Assembly (NCBI GenBank): GCA_016840305.1
Contig: JAEOSP010000015.1
Coordinates: 1-35,196, forward strand
Source of the DNA: Candidatus Hodarchaeota archaeon
Lineage (GTDB): Archaea > Asgardarchaeota > Heimdallarchaeia > Hodarchaeales > Hodarchaeaceae
Length of the DNA: 35,196 nucleotides
Direction of reading: 5' to 3'
Position numbers and translations under genes: made by a program. Shown here piece after piece: positions 15,510 to 24,372 of the stretch (the first letter of the stretch is position 1; each line of letters starts with the position of its first letter). Under the pieces are notes generated by a model. It saw only the letters and a program-made list of their open reading frames with translations. It made no database searches and was not told where the DNA came from.

Positions 15510-18002
15510 TTATTTTTCACTCATAAATCGAAATAATAATAGTAAGAGAATAAAAACAGCACCTAGAACTAAAAGAAATAAAATTGGTTCTACTTCAGGT
15601 ACTGTTGTAGTAGTTATTTCCCTGTATTCTCCTTCAGTTAACCATGCAACCGCATTGAAGGCAAGTATCTGATTGTGCTCTGTAATTCCTCCGTAGGCAT
15701 GCTGAGAAAAACCAATATTGTCGTAAATTAAATCAGAACTAAAAAGAAGAACTCTTCCACCTGTATATCCAAGATATGATGCAATTGTGGGGTTGTTACC
15801 AATATCCTCTGCGATAACGGAAGTTTTATTACCAGTAGTAGAGATGTAGTTCCCTCGACTTGGAAATGAGGTAATTTCCTCAGTCCAATTTTGAGGATTA
15901 CTAATTGTACTTTGATTAACTCCTGAACTACGTTTATCAGTTAAAGAAAGATCGAATCGCGATAGAAAATCATTCATTGCCGTGATATTGTAAAAAGTAT
16001 CAATGGTACTCAGAACTAGTAACCCCCCTCCATTATCGACGTACTCATAGATTGCGTTAACTGTATCCTTAGGAATTTGGATATAGTCTGATCCAGGGGT
16101 ACTTACCCAGTCCATGTACTTATCTGAAGCTAAAGAGAATGGATTTGCAAGTATCACGGCGTCAAACTTACTTAAAAATCCATGAGATAAAGAACCTGAA
16201 GTATGAGGTGTCACAGAGTAATTATTCTCATAAGCTAAATATTTAGTGAAGCTAGAAAACATCCCTATAGTATTCGACGCATCTCCTTGAATTTCATAGA
16301 CATCTGTCAAAAAACCATGTTTTACTATTCGGTTGAAACTTTCATCAAATAAAACACGTGCAACGGGTATTCGAATTTCAAATTCTATTTGTAAGAATAC
16401 ATTACCTATTAATATACTACCATTAATAATTTGAGGAGCTTTAGAAGATGGAATGTTAAAGATAATAGGAATTAACATAGAATTGTTTACGGTGTAGGTA
16501 ATTTCATGGACATTAATCATATCTGAAAGATTTTCAGGTATATCTATAATGAGATCTTTTGTTACACTAGAAACAGCTGTTAGATTGAACTCAATAGTTG
16601 TATTAGTAAAAAGAACTTCGTATGGATCAATGGGAAGCTTCTTCGGATGTAAAAATACTAAGTCTGGGGAATTATTTATTCTGGAGGTGTTATTTAGGAT
16701 TTCTAATGACCTTGATACATTTAAAAATCCAGCTCCTTGTCTCCACACATCATACCCCATATCTCTCGAACCTTCCAGAAGCGCAGCTTTTATTGTTCCA
16801 GGAGTATAAGTTAGATTCTCTTGTTCAAGAAAATTTATCAGTAAGGCTGCAGCACCAGCAATTATAGGTGAAGCCATAGAAGTACCTGATTTAGTAACAT
16901 ATCCAGAACCAGAATTACTTGGACCAGATATACTCAATCCAGGCGCTGTAAGATCAGGTTTAAGAGAATAATCAGGTCTAGGTCCCTTGGATGAGAATGT
17001 AGCTAAAGAATCACCTTGTATGTTGCTAGCTGCTGCTGCAATGCACTGTAAAGCAGGAGCTGGATTATTTATTGACCCACGATCACCAAGATTTGTTCCT
17101 GAATTGCCTGCAGAAACACAAAATAAGATATTATGTTTTTCTGTTGTATAATCGATAATTGCTTCACGCATTCCATCAACTAAATTGTGATATTGGCCAA
17201 GGGAGATATTAATAATATCAACTGAGTTGTTTATGAGGTATTCAATTGCTTCTAGCATACCTAGGGTGGTTTCTTCACCTCCTTCACCTCCTGCTCCTTC
17301 TACACTTGTTGAATGAATTATTTTTGCACTGTAAATTTCAGCTTCGGGAGCTAATCCAGTTGTAGATCCCGCAGCTAGCCCCGCAACGTGTGTTCCATGA
17401 CCCCATGAATCAGTTGTAATAGAAATATCGTGAGAATAGCCATTTTCCTCTGTAACAAAAACATCACGAGCTTTGATTCGTGAACCAAACTCATCTATGT
17501 GATCGGAAACACCAGTGTCGATTATACCGATTTTCACTCCTGCACCTGTAATACCTGAATCATGCAGTTTATTTGCCCCTGTGGAATCGACATGAGAGTG
17601 AACTGAATCAATTTTCTGATCAATATCCTGAGAACTGGGAAGATAGTTTTTTGTACTTACAATAGGCTCTATTTGAGCAATATTCTCTTCAAATTGTAGA
17701 TTAAAACCTGAAAACTGATCAATATTCTTAAATTGCAATCTAACAACAGGAAATGTCGAAAATTTCTTTGTAACAAAATTTTCATAATCAGTTAAATCAG
17801 GAATAGTACTGTGAAACAATACCAAAATATCTGAATACACATCTTTTGAATTGATGTTTCTTAGTGGTGAATCACCTGAAGATAATTCTCTAGATTTATA
17901 TAAATTCGAATCTATTTGAAATTCAAAGGTTAAAGGTGTAAATAATATGAAACCAATTAAAACTAGAAGAAAAAGATTAATTTTCATATCTCTGTGAACC
18001 AT
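15510..18002 (-). CDS. Membrane-anchored subtilisin-like serine protease (S8)
   Basis: 830 residues. A signal peptide (about 6-27, KINLFLLVLIGFILF) is followed by a pro-region, then the S8 catalytic domain with Asp in GIIDTG (D162), His in GHGTHVAG (H202), Asn in SAGNSG (N300) and Ser in GTSMASP (S375). After it come a beta-rich region with several N-x-S/T sequons, a Rossmann-like stretch with DNGGGLLVLS (GldG/DUF4350-like by eye), and a C-terminal membrane helix (about 803-826) with a short basic end. The protease should face outward, anchored in the cell membrane, and act on surface or imported proteins. It is the last gene after the GTPase and the 288-aa gene, 24 nt downstream of the latter. 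A related protease lies at the right edge of the window. A shorter start at 17987 is possible. Confidence 0.9.
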   Translation of the reverse strand: MVHRDMKINLFLLVLIGFILFTPLTFEFQIDSNLYKSRELSSGDSPLRNINSKDVYSDILVLFHSTIPDLTDYENFVTKKFSTFPVVRLQFKNIDQFSGFNLQFEENIAQIEPIVSTKNYLPSSQDIDQKIDSVHSHVDSTGANKLHDSGITGAGVKIGIIDTGVSDHIDEFGSRIKARDVFVTEENGYSHDISITTDSWGHGTHVAGLAAGSTTGLAPEAEIYSAKIIHSTSVEGAGGEGGEETTLGMLEAIEYLINNSVDIINISLGQYHNLVDGMREAIIDYTTEKHNILFCVSAGNSGTNLGDRGSINNPAPALQCIAAAASNIQGDSLATFSSKGPRPDYSLKPDLTAPGLSISGPSNSGSGYVTKSGTSMASPIIAGAAALLINFLEQENLTYTPGTIKAALLEGSRDMGYDVWRQGAGFLNVSRSLEILNNTSRINNSPDLVFLHPKKLPIDPYEVLFTNTTIEFNLTAVSSVTKDLIIDIPENLSDMINVHEITYTVNNSMLIPIIFNIPSSKAPQIINGSILIGNVFLQIEFEIRIPVARVLFDESFNRIVKHGFLTDVYEIQGDASNTIGMFSSFTKYLAYENNYSVTPHTSGSLSHGFLSKFDAVILANPFSLASDKYMDWVSTPGSDYIQIPKDTVNAIYEYVDNGGGLLVLSTIDTFYNITAMNDFLSRFDLSLTDKRSSGVNQSTISNPQNWTEEITSFPSRGNYISTTGNKTSVIAEDIGNNPTIASYLGYTGGRVLLFSSDLIYDNIGFSQHAYGGITEHNQILAFNAVAWLTEGEYREITTTTVPEVEPILFLLVLGAVFILLLLLFRFMSEK

Positions 18003-18026
18003 TAAATTTCTTCCATTAAACTACCG

Positions 18027-18893
18027 TTAGTACCAATTTAAAACCGTATTAAGTCGCTTGAATGAATCTGATTCCAGTTGATGAATTTTGATTCCTTTCC
18101 CAATTTCGAGCTGAAAGTCATTAGTCCCTACACCTACCCAAGGTCCTGATTGCATGAATTCTAAAGAAATTTCGTGTCTTTGTTCTAGTGTTTCTACACC
18201 ACGAATTACATTCTCACCTTCGATGATGATGTGTTGTAAACCTTCGATTCCAGATGTTTCTAAAGAAATTCTAATTTTGAGGAATAATATATTTAATCTA
18301 TGTTCAGGATCATTTGGGGACGTTGCAAGCTTTTTAATTAGTCGAGCTCGTACGGGTTTTGAGGAAACTTCATCAGGACTCATAGAAAGGTATGGTAAAA
18401 TTTCTCCTTTAAACAAGGATAAGCTTAAATCTTTTTGTTCGACAAGAATTCTATTAATCGTGGGAAGAAATATAAATCTAATACAATCACGTAATGCTAC
18501 TGTTCTCGAAGACAAATCGACTGCAAAAAGGATTGCATGTTCACACAAATCAATCAAAGAGAAAGTTGCTTTTATCTTTGATTCTTCACCAGGTAGATAG
18601 TTCTCAATATCCACATCTATTGGTCTTAATCGAATTTTGGATAAAGGTTTAGGTTTAGATATTTGAAAAACTTGCCACCATGTTTCAGTTATTCGTAGAA
18701 GCATAGATAATTTTAACAACTTGTTAATTTTGCTCTTAGTTAACTCAGCTAGAATCGGTTCAACAATCGATTTATTCTCCTCAGAAAATAGACCATTTGG
18801 TGTTAAAATTATGTTTGTTCTTTTCCATTTGTTAACCAAATGAGAGAAAACGTATGTTGGAAATTCGTCAAGAAAGCTGTAGTCAGTGTCCAT
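18027..18893 (-). CDS. Unknown 288-aa protein encoded between GTPase and subtilase
   Basis: Not recognised. The sequence looks soluble, with an alpha-helical first half (residues 1-200, several Leu-rich amphipathic helices) and a more beta-like C-terminal third ending in aromatic residues. There is no signal peptide, transmembrane helix or clear catalytic motif. A ribosome site GGAG (18901-18904) lies 7 nt before the ATG, which supports the start. It follows the small GTPase gene by 27 nt on the same strand, so the two are very probably cotranscribed. By position it is a candidate effector, exchange factor or activating protein for that GTPase, but this rests on neighbourhood alone. Confidence 0.65.
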   Translation of the reverse strand: MDTDYSFLDEFPTYVFSHLVNKWKRTNIILTPNGLFSEENKSIVEPILAELTKSKINKLLKLSMLLRITETWWQVFQISKPKPLSKIRLRPIDVDIENYLPGEESKIKATFSLIDLCEHAILFAVDLSSRTVALRDCIRFIFLPTINRILVEQKDLSLSLFKGEILPYLSMSPDEVSSKPVRARLIKKLATSPNDPEHRLNILFLKIRISLETSGIEGLQHIIIEGENVIRGVETLEQRHEISLEFMQSGPWVGVGTNDFQLEIGKGIKIHQLESDSFKRLNTVLNWY

Positions 18894-18920
18894 CGGAATT
18901 CTCCTTTTTTTCTAGCTTTA

Positions 18921-19466
18921 TCACTGAACTTGGTCAAAAAAACTCTGAGCTAATTTTTTGAACGCTTCATCAACTTTGAGATTCTCTTTCGCTGACGCAG
19001 AAAGATATCCTTGAGCGCCAATCTTCTTGGCAAGTGCTTTTCCTTCTTCATCTTCAACCATTCGATAATCATCAAGATCAGCTTTGTTTCCCACTAAGAT
19101 TGTTTGAATTGCTGACCTTGTGGAATCAGGTTGACTACAAAATTCCATGAGTTCTTTGTGCCATGGGTCAGTTATGTTTCTTAATGTTTCTGCTCTTGTA
19201 ACATCAAATACAAACATAGCTAAGTGGGCACCTTTGAAAAACATATGCCTAATTGCTGCGAATCGCGCTTGACCACCAATATCGTTTATTGATAGAGTGA
19301 CCGTTCGTCCATCATCTAGCTTTATCTGTTTGGATGAGATATCCAAACCTACGGTTAATTGATAAGAATTTCTAAATTTTGCATGAACAAATTGAGAAAT
19401 TAAAGAGGTTTTTCCCACACCTGGGTCCCCAAGAAGTACTAGTTTGAGCACGAGTTTCTGTTTCAT
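18921..19466 (-). CDS. Ras-superfamily small GTPase (Rab/Arf-like)
   Basis: 181 residues, the usual length. All five G motifs are present: GDPGVGKT (13-20), a switch I Thr at T38 before VG, DIGGQ (62-66), NKAD (127-130) and SAK (158-160). The DxGGQ switch II is Arf/SRbeta-like, whereas the rest reads like Rab/Ras; such mixed proteins are characteristic of Asgard archaea. The catalytic-type Gln (Q66) is kept. The C-terminus ends FFDQVQ with no Cys for prenylation, and there is no N-terminal amphipathic helix or Gly2, so membrane attachment, if any, must be through a partner. A strong Shine-Dalgarno, AGGGGATC at 19473-19480, fixes the start. First gene of a probable operon with the 288-aa protein and subtilase. 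Confidence 0.94.
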   Translation of the reverse strand: MKQKLVLKLVLLGDPGVGKTSLISQFVHAKFRNSYQLTVGLDISSKQIKLDDGRTVTLSINDIGGQARFAAIRHMFFKGAHLAMFVFDVTRAETLRNITDPWHKELMEFCSQPDSTRSAIQTILVGNKADLDDYRMVEDEEGKALAKKIGAQGYLSASAKENLKVDEAFKKLAQSFFDQVQ

Positions 19467-19778
19467 AAATTTGATCCCCTGACCTGCCCGATAATTTGCT
19501 GTTATTCTTATCTCATCCTTTAAGTTGATTTTGTAATAAAAATTCTTATTGAATATATTTACACCTATAGAGCCCAGATTCTTAAATTTACCTGATCACC
19601 CAAATTTCATGAAATCTCCGGATATGTATGTGTAGACAGTGATTTATATCGTCATAGATGGATAAATAGCTTGCTTCGGGTAACCTTCAGCAATGTAATC
19701 GTTTTTCTGCTTTCCATTAATCTATTTAGTTTATCCAGGATGCTCTTTGAAGTTTACAATGCTCGAACATTTAAATAA
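19467..19778. other. 312-bp intergenic region
   Basis: Both flanking genes are on the minus strand. The region holds the GTPase ribosome site (19473-19480) and, at 19550-19560, a minus-strand AAATATATTC that could be its TATA box about 90 bp before the ATG. I see no tRNA, repeat or convincing reading frame in the remainder. Confidence 0.4.
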
Positions 19779-20516
19779 TTACAGTTTTTTCTGTCTATGC
19801 AGCATTTTTCTTAAAAATAATGAATTAAAACCAAAACGAGTCACCAAACGAATCCAACGAAATGTATCAATCGTTGGAGTAATTCTCGATCTTCTTCGTT
19901 GCTTGTCGTAGTAAGTTGATATCGGTATTTGATCAAGATTTATGTCTAGAAACCAAGCAACAAGCAAGATTTCCGTTTCTAGGTCGAATTTATTGCACAA
20001 TAACCCGTATTTTAAGATTTTACGGAGACTTTCTGCATTATAACATCGAAATCCACATTGGAGGTCGTTTATATCCCACCGTAGCCAAAATTTACACCAT
20101 TTTGATGTTAAAAAATTGGAAATTCGATTACTACGAGGCATCTTGGAGAAATCTCTGTGACCTACAAAAACACCAATTTCAGGACGGGATTGGATTGCTG
20201 AGAGAAAATGAGGAATATCATGGTGATCATGCTGTCCATCAGCATCGAATGTGATTATCCACTTCACGCTAGGTATTTCCTGAAGTATATAAGTAATAGA
20301 TTTACGTAAAATAAACCCCTTGCCCTGATTTTTAGGTATTGAAACATTTCTTGCTCCTAATTCTCTTATTACTTCAAGAGTGTTGTCTGTTGAACCATCG
20401 TTAGCAACTAGTATCTGATCCATAGATATATAGCGAATCAATTGATGAATCACTTGAATGATATGATTTTCTTCATTAAAAGCTGGAATTACAACAATAA
20501 CCTCATAATTGATCAA
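19779..20516 (-). CDS. Family 2 glycosyltransferase, dolichyl-phosphate mannose synthase-like
   Basis: 245 residues. GT-A fold: VVIPAFNEE (8-16), ANDGSTDNT (38-46), the metal site in FDADGQHD (about 90-97) and a C-terminal acceptor-side pattern DINDLQCGFRCY. This matches GT2 enzymes of the DPM1/polyprenyl-phosphate glycosyltransferase group, which transfer a hexose from a nucleotide sugar to dolichyl phosphate for protein glycosylation. It lacks the C-terminal membrane helices some relatives have. The start is TTG at 20516 after GAGG at about 20527-20530. An out-of-frame ATG four bases upstream opens a five-residue frame ending in TGA. The many N-x-S/T sequons in the window's surface proteins fit an active glycosylation pathway. 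Confidence 0.87.
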   Translation of the reverse strand: MINYEVIVVIPAFNEENHIIQVIHQLIRYISMDQILVANDGSTDNTLEVIRELGARNVSIPKNQGKGFILRKSITYILQEIPSVKWIITFDADGQHDHHDIPHFLSAIQSRPEIGVFVGHRDFSKMPRSNRISNFLTSKWCKFWLRWDINDLQCGFRCYNAESLRKILKYGLLCNKFDLETEILLVAWFLDINLDQIPISTYYDKQRRRSRITPTIDTFRWIRLVTRFGFNSLFLRKMLHRQKKL

Positions 20517-20907
20517 TCATATCTTCCTCTTTACTTGGAATAAAATTTAACAGAAATTATGACAGGTTTTTAAGGAATATTAACCTCAAACTCTTAGTTT
20601 TTGAAAACAGTTGTTTTTACAGCTTTTGATAATATCTTTATTATTCTCTTACAAGAATTTTATTACTATTATTACTATAATAATGTTGTTAGTTTCATTT
20701 CTAGTAATTTTTTTCAGAAAAAATAAAAACCGATGAAAGAATGGGCTATTAGGCTCTCTTACCCGAATTTGAAGATTCTATTGTTCGGATCATATGAAAT
20801 TGGATATATTTAGCCTGTGAAAGGATTTTAATCTAAAATAATCCGATTTTTTCATATTTGAATAATGGAAATCTAATTCTTCAATGAGGTATATTTGGTG
20901 ATTCCAG
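20517..20907. other. 391-bp divergent intergenic region
   Basis: Lies between the GT2 gene (-) and the ACT-domain/adenylate kinase pair (+), so it should hold both promoters. TATA-like stretches are GGATATATTTAG near 20800 for the plus-strand pair, and the AT-rich run at about 20653-20690 for the minus strand. I see no RNA gene or coding frame. Confidence 0.4.
20897..20902 (+). promoter_or_regulatory. Shine-Dalgarno GGTGAT before the ACT-domain gene
   Basis: GGTGAT, complementary to the 16S 3' end, lies five bases before the ATG at 20908 and confirms that start. Confidence 0.65.
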
Positions 20908-21633
20908 ATGTCAACTGATAAATCAGTCTCAAAAATTGTACGAGACATATTAGATCAAGATCCAAGTTTAGTTCATGAATTACAACAGAGAAAAACCGCG
21001 CAGCGGGATATTGCAAAAAAAATCAAACTTCAACTGGTTGATAGCTCTGATTTTTCTGTCAAAGATCCAGCAAAGTTAGAGGGGAATGTTGCCGTTGCAA
21101 TTACACGTTATTTGAAGAAGTTACGAACACAGCAGGAAGAAATGCTTGGAGTGAAACGAGTTCAAAGTATACTTAAAACAGGAACAACTGAAGTTCTTGA
21201 TGGGTTGAAACATTATAAAATTCATATAAACGAAAGTGCTGACTCCAATAAAGTACTTCAAGTTATTTTCAATCAAATACAGCAGGATAAATTAAGTTCA
21301 GCTTATTTAAGTCAAAATAGTGTTGAATTATATGTTAAGAAAATGTCGGAAAATGGTTTTCTAAATAATATTAACGATTTAGCTGGAGCAAAAGTTACCA
21401 AGTTGCATGATTCTCTCAGTCAAGTAAAATTGATGCTACCGATGCAAGCAGCTGAAATTCCTGGTATTTTAGCCCATGTTTCCTCACTCTTAGCTGATCA
21501 AGCAATATCAATTTTCGATACAATGGTTCTTCATTCAGACAATCTCATAATTGTTTTCGTCATTAATGAGCTTCACGCTTCTAAAGCCCGAGACATTCTG
21601 TTGAAGCTGAATAATGAAAATTCAAATAATTAA
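20908..21633 (+). CDS. ACT-domain protein, putative regulator
   Basis: 241 residues. The C-terminal 65 residues (about 170-235) fit an ACT domain: a strand LMLPMQ, the turn AEIPGILAHVSSLLADQAISI with the usual helix after a small-residue turn, two strands (TMVLHSDNLIIVFVI) and a last helix. ACT domains bind amino acids and other small ligands. The N-terminal 100 residues are helical and charged; TAQRDIAKKIKLQL followed by a second helix set could be a winged-helix DNA-binding unit, but I cannot confirm that. The gene is followed by adenylate kinase after 15 nt, so it may sense a metabolite tied to nucleotide or amino-acid status. No known specific function. Confidence 0.65.
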   Translation: MSTDKSVSKIVRDILDQDPSLVHELQQRKTAQRDIAKKIKLQLVDSSDFSVKDPAKLEGNVAVAITRYLKKLRTQQEEMLGVKRVQSILKTGTTEVLDGLKHYKIHINESADSNKVLQVIFNQIQQDKLSSAYLSQNSVELYVKKMSENGFLNNINDLAGAKVTKLHDSLSQVKLMLPMQAAEIPGILAHVSSLLADQAISIFDTMVLHSDNLIIVFVINELHASKARDILLKLNNENSNN

Positions 21634-21648
21634 GGTAGGAATAATCAA

Positions 21649-22290
21649 GTGAAACTAATCATGCTTGGTGCTCCTGGATCAGGAAAAGGTACGCAAGCTA
21701 AATTCATTACACAAAAATACGTAATTCCCCAAATTAGCACTGGAGACCTCCTTCGAGATGCAGTTAAACGTGAAACTGACCTGGGAATTAAAGCCAAGGA
21801 ATTTCTGAACACAGGGATCCTTGTTCCAGATGAAATAGTATTAGAATTACTAAAAGAACGATTGATGAATGATGATTGCTCAAGCGGTTTTATTCTGGAT
21901 GGTTATCCGAGAAATCTTACTCAAGCAAAACAGCTTGCAAATATAACAGATATTGATTTGGTGGTAAATATTGATGTGGATTATAGTTTACTTGTTACCA
22001 GAATTACAGGCAGACGTACATGCAAGAAGTGTGGTGCCATTTTCCATATAGACTTCAATCCTCCTGCACAAAAAAAAGTATGCGATAAATGTTCCGGTGA
22101 ACTATATCAACGCACAGATGATACAGAGGAAATCGTGAAGAAAAGGTTGGAAACATATGAGAATCAAACTAAACCCTTGATTGAACATTATACAAGCCAA
22201 TGTATTCTTAAAACGCTAATTAGTGATGGAACAATTGATGAAATGCGTCAAAAAGTAATAAAACTTTTAGATGTGACTTTTCCTCAATAA
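21649..22290 (+). CDS. adk: Adenylate kinase, zinc-lid type
   Basis: 213 residues. Catalyses ATP + AMP to 2 ADP. The P-loop is GAPGSGKGT (7-15), the AMP site STGDLLRDAV (30-39), DGYPRN (84-89) and the lid arginines in GRRTC (121-125). The lid carries a four-Cys zinc site (C125, C128, C145, C148). This is the monomeric bacterial/eukaryotic-type enzyme with a long zinc-binding lid, not the trimeric archaeal kind of methanogens and Sulfolobus. The GTG start at 21649 is preceded by AGGA and gives the canonical beginning of the domain. It is 15 nt after the ACT-domain gene, hence the same transcript; its stop lies 17 bp from the convergent TPR gene. Confidence 0.95.
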   Translation: MKLIMLGAPGSGKGTQAKFITQKYVIPQISTGDLLRDAVKRETDLGIKAKEFLNTGILVPDEIVLELLKERLMNDDCSSGFILDGYPRNLTQAKQLANITDIDLVVNIDVDYSLLVTRITGRRTCKKCGAIFHIDFNPPAQKKVCDKCSGELYQRTDDTEEIVKKRLETYENQTKPLIEHYTSQCILKTLISDGTIDEMRQKVIKLLDVTFPQ

Positions 22291-22307
22291 AATGATTCTT
22301 CTGATAA

Positions 22308-24137
22308 TTACTGGAATAATTGATCTATACGGGTAATCACTTTCACATCAAGAGAAACATTTACGTTTCTGGGATTACCCTCATGAAGAAAAATTATCCG
22401 CTCTCCAGGTTCAACATTGGACTGTAAAAGAAATGAGCAGATTTCTGCATCTGGAACGCTTTTAGCAAAAAACACTAATTTTTTCTTTTTTCTAATCAAT
22501 CCTTTTTCTGCTTCAATATCAGGTTCTGAACCTTGGCTAATATTAGATGAAAAGTTCAATTGAACAGACCAACCGGCTTTTTGTAGCCGTCGTCCTACTT
22601 CATATTGGATGTTTTCATGAGAATTAATTGTGCTTTCTGGAGAGGAATCTTCAAGTTCTTGACCTAGAACCTCTAAATTTGTTAAACTATTTTCTGCAGA
22701 AGTAGGATGAGTTTGATGTGCGCTGAAAATTTGAGAGTTCCGAGTTTCTCTATGCTGTAAACTGATATCATTAACATCAGATGTTTCTTCAAAAGGAATC
22801 ACCGGTTCTACATATTCAATTAACTCTGATTCAATCTCATCTAATTCATCTTGATCAGTATCAAATAAATCCTCTAAAGATTCAATAGAAGGAGGTTTCA
22901 AATCCCGTATCTTTTGATTCTTTCTCATTCGTGAACTGAATTCTTCTAATTCCAAGGATGATGGTTTTTCAGGTTCTGAAAATCCTTCTCCCTTTTTCTC
23001 CTCACCTTCAAGAAGTAAATCTTCAACAGGAAGGTCAAGTTCTTTTCTCGAGAAGTGAATCTTTGCATGAATTTGTTCCCTTTGTTGGGATTTCTCAAGG
23101 ATTGTAGAAATTTCTGCAAGTTTTTGAGCTAGATCAGGAAAATTTTGTCTTATTTCATTGAAAGGAAGCTGTTGTAAATATAAAAAAGCTTCACCAAAAT
23201 TCCTCGTTTCCAAAAAGTGCACAGTAAGGAGTAAGATAGCTTTTTGTTTGATTAGCTCAGTATCGCTGGATATTGCATTCGCAATTATCTCCTTGAGGTG
23301 TTTATTTCTTAACCAAATTTTATCATCGGCTTGTAATATTAATGCAGCTTCATAGAGAATTTTAATTGTCCAACTATTGTTTCCCAGAAAATGACACTTT
23401 TGTAAGCAGACTTCACTATAGGCTACCGCTTGGGAAAGTAAGCCATTTTCAGCAAATCTTTTCATAATTTCATAAGAAATTGTAACCTGAAATTTTGCTA
23501 TTTCTTGCTGATTTTCAGAATCACCGATTATTCCAGCTTTCTCAAAGGCAGTTTCCAGAATGTTTAATGCTTCTTCTCGTTCAGATGACTTATAATAAAG
23601 ATATGCAGCATTTTTGTACAAATCGATCGCAATTGATGCTTGTTCTTCAATATCCGCAGAGATACGAAAAAGTTTCGCTGATACGCTTAAATTATTCATT
23701 TCGCTATAGGAGAAAGCTAGCTGACGAGTAACGGTGGAAACCAAGCTAGGATCACTCTCAGTAGCAATTTTTCGTGCTAGATTCAATGTAACTTTTAGTA
23801 AAATAACAGAACAATCGTATAAGCCCAGCTTCTGGAAATCTATTCCTAAGGAATGAAGAATAGATGTATAAATATCAATTTTCTCTGGAATTTTAGTAAA
23901 ATACTCACTTACTCCTAAGGTATATTCCAAAGCTTGATTCTTTTTACCTAGATGTCCCAGTGCTAGGGCAATATTCCCTAATGATACTCCTATAATATTG
24001 TCTAGAGAGGGAGACATGTTCTTTGCAATTGAAATAGCCTCTTCAAAGGCATTGATTGCTAGATCAAATTCCTCCTCATCAAGTGCTTGTTTTCCTTTCT
24101 TAATCTGTTGCCCAAGCAGTAATAAATGCTTCGTCAT
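22308..24137 (-). CDS. TPR protein with C-terminal PD-(D/E)XK-like domain
   Basis: 609 residues. Residues 1-350 are tandem helix pairs of TPR type (for example EFDLAINAFEEAISIAKNM at 22-40, and units beginning ALGHLGKKNQALEYT). A disordered acidic linker runs from about 350 to 500. The last 100 residues start EVGRRLQKAGWSVQLNF and continue SEPDIEAEKGLIRKKKKLVFFAK, which resembles Mrr/Holliday-junction-type nuclease folds (helix, G-W-x-V strand, P-D, then a strand ending in the catalytic E-x-K). Here the last motif reads F-A-K, so the acidic residue is missing and the domain may be inactive or only structural. The nuclease assignment is inference. No membrane segment. Confidence 0.7.
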   Translation of the reverse strand: MTKHLLLLGQQIKKGKQALDEEEFDLAINAFEEAISIAKNMSPSLDNIIGVSLGNIALALGHLGKKNQALEYTLGVSEYFTKIPEKIDIYTSILHSLGIDFQKLGLYDCSVILLKVTLNLARKIATESDPSLVSTVTRQLAFSYSEMNNLSVSAKLFRISADIEEQASIAIDLYKNAAYLYYKSSEREEALNILETAFEKAGIIGDSENQQEIAKFQVTISYEIMKRFAENGLLSQAVAYSEVCLQKCHFLGNNSWTIKILYEAALILQADDKIWLRNKHLKEIIANAISSDTELIKQKAILLLTVHFLETRNFGEAFLYLQQLPFNEIRQNFPDLAQKLAEISTILEKSQQREQIHAKIHFSRKELDLPVEDLLLEGEEKKGEGFSEPEKPSSLELEEFSSRMRKNQKIRDLKPPSIESLEDLFDTDQDELDEIESELIEYVEPVIPFEETSDVNDISLQHRETRNSQIFSAHQTHPTSAENSLTNLEVLGQELEDSSPESTINSHENIQYEVGRRLQKAGWSVQLNFSSNISQGSEPDIEAEKGLIRKKKKLVFFAKSVPDAEICSFLLQSNVEPGERIIFLHEGNPRNVNVSLDVKVITRIDQLFQ

Positions 24138-24372
24138 ATTCTATTAATCACTTAATTGAAGTCCTAACTTAAGATTTTTGATATCACGACAAATTTTTCA
24201 GATTAATCTCTTCGAGAGGAGTAGGACAAAGATTGGTAAAGTTAAAAACCATGTAGTAAAACTCTCCAGATAGATTAACCTTCCACAATTTCAGAAAGAA
24301 ATCACTTCGGAAGGCCAGTCTTGTCAGAGATTAGAAAAATATCCTGAAAAAACATCGCTTGCTGTGAAATCA

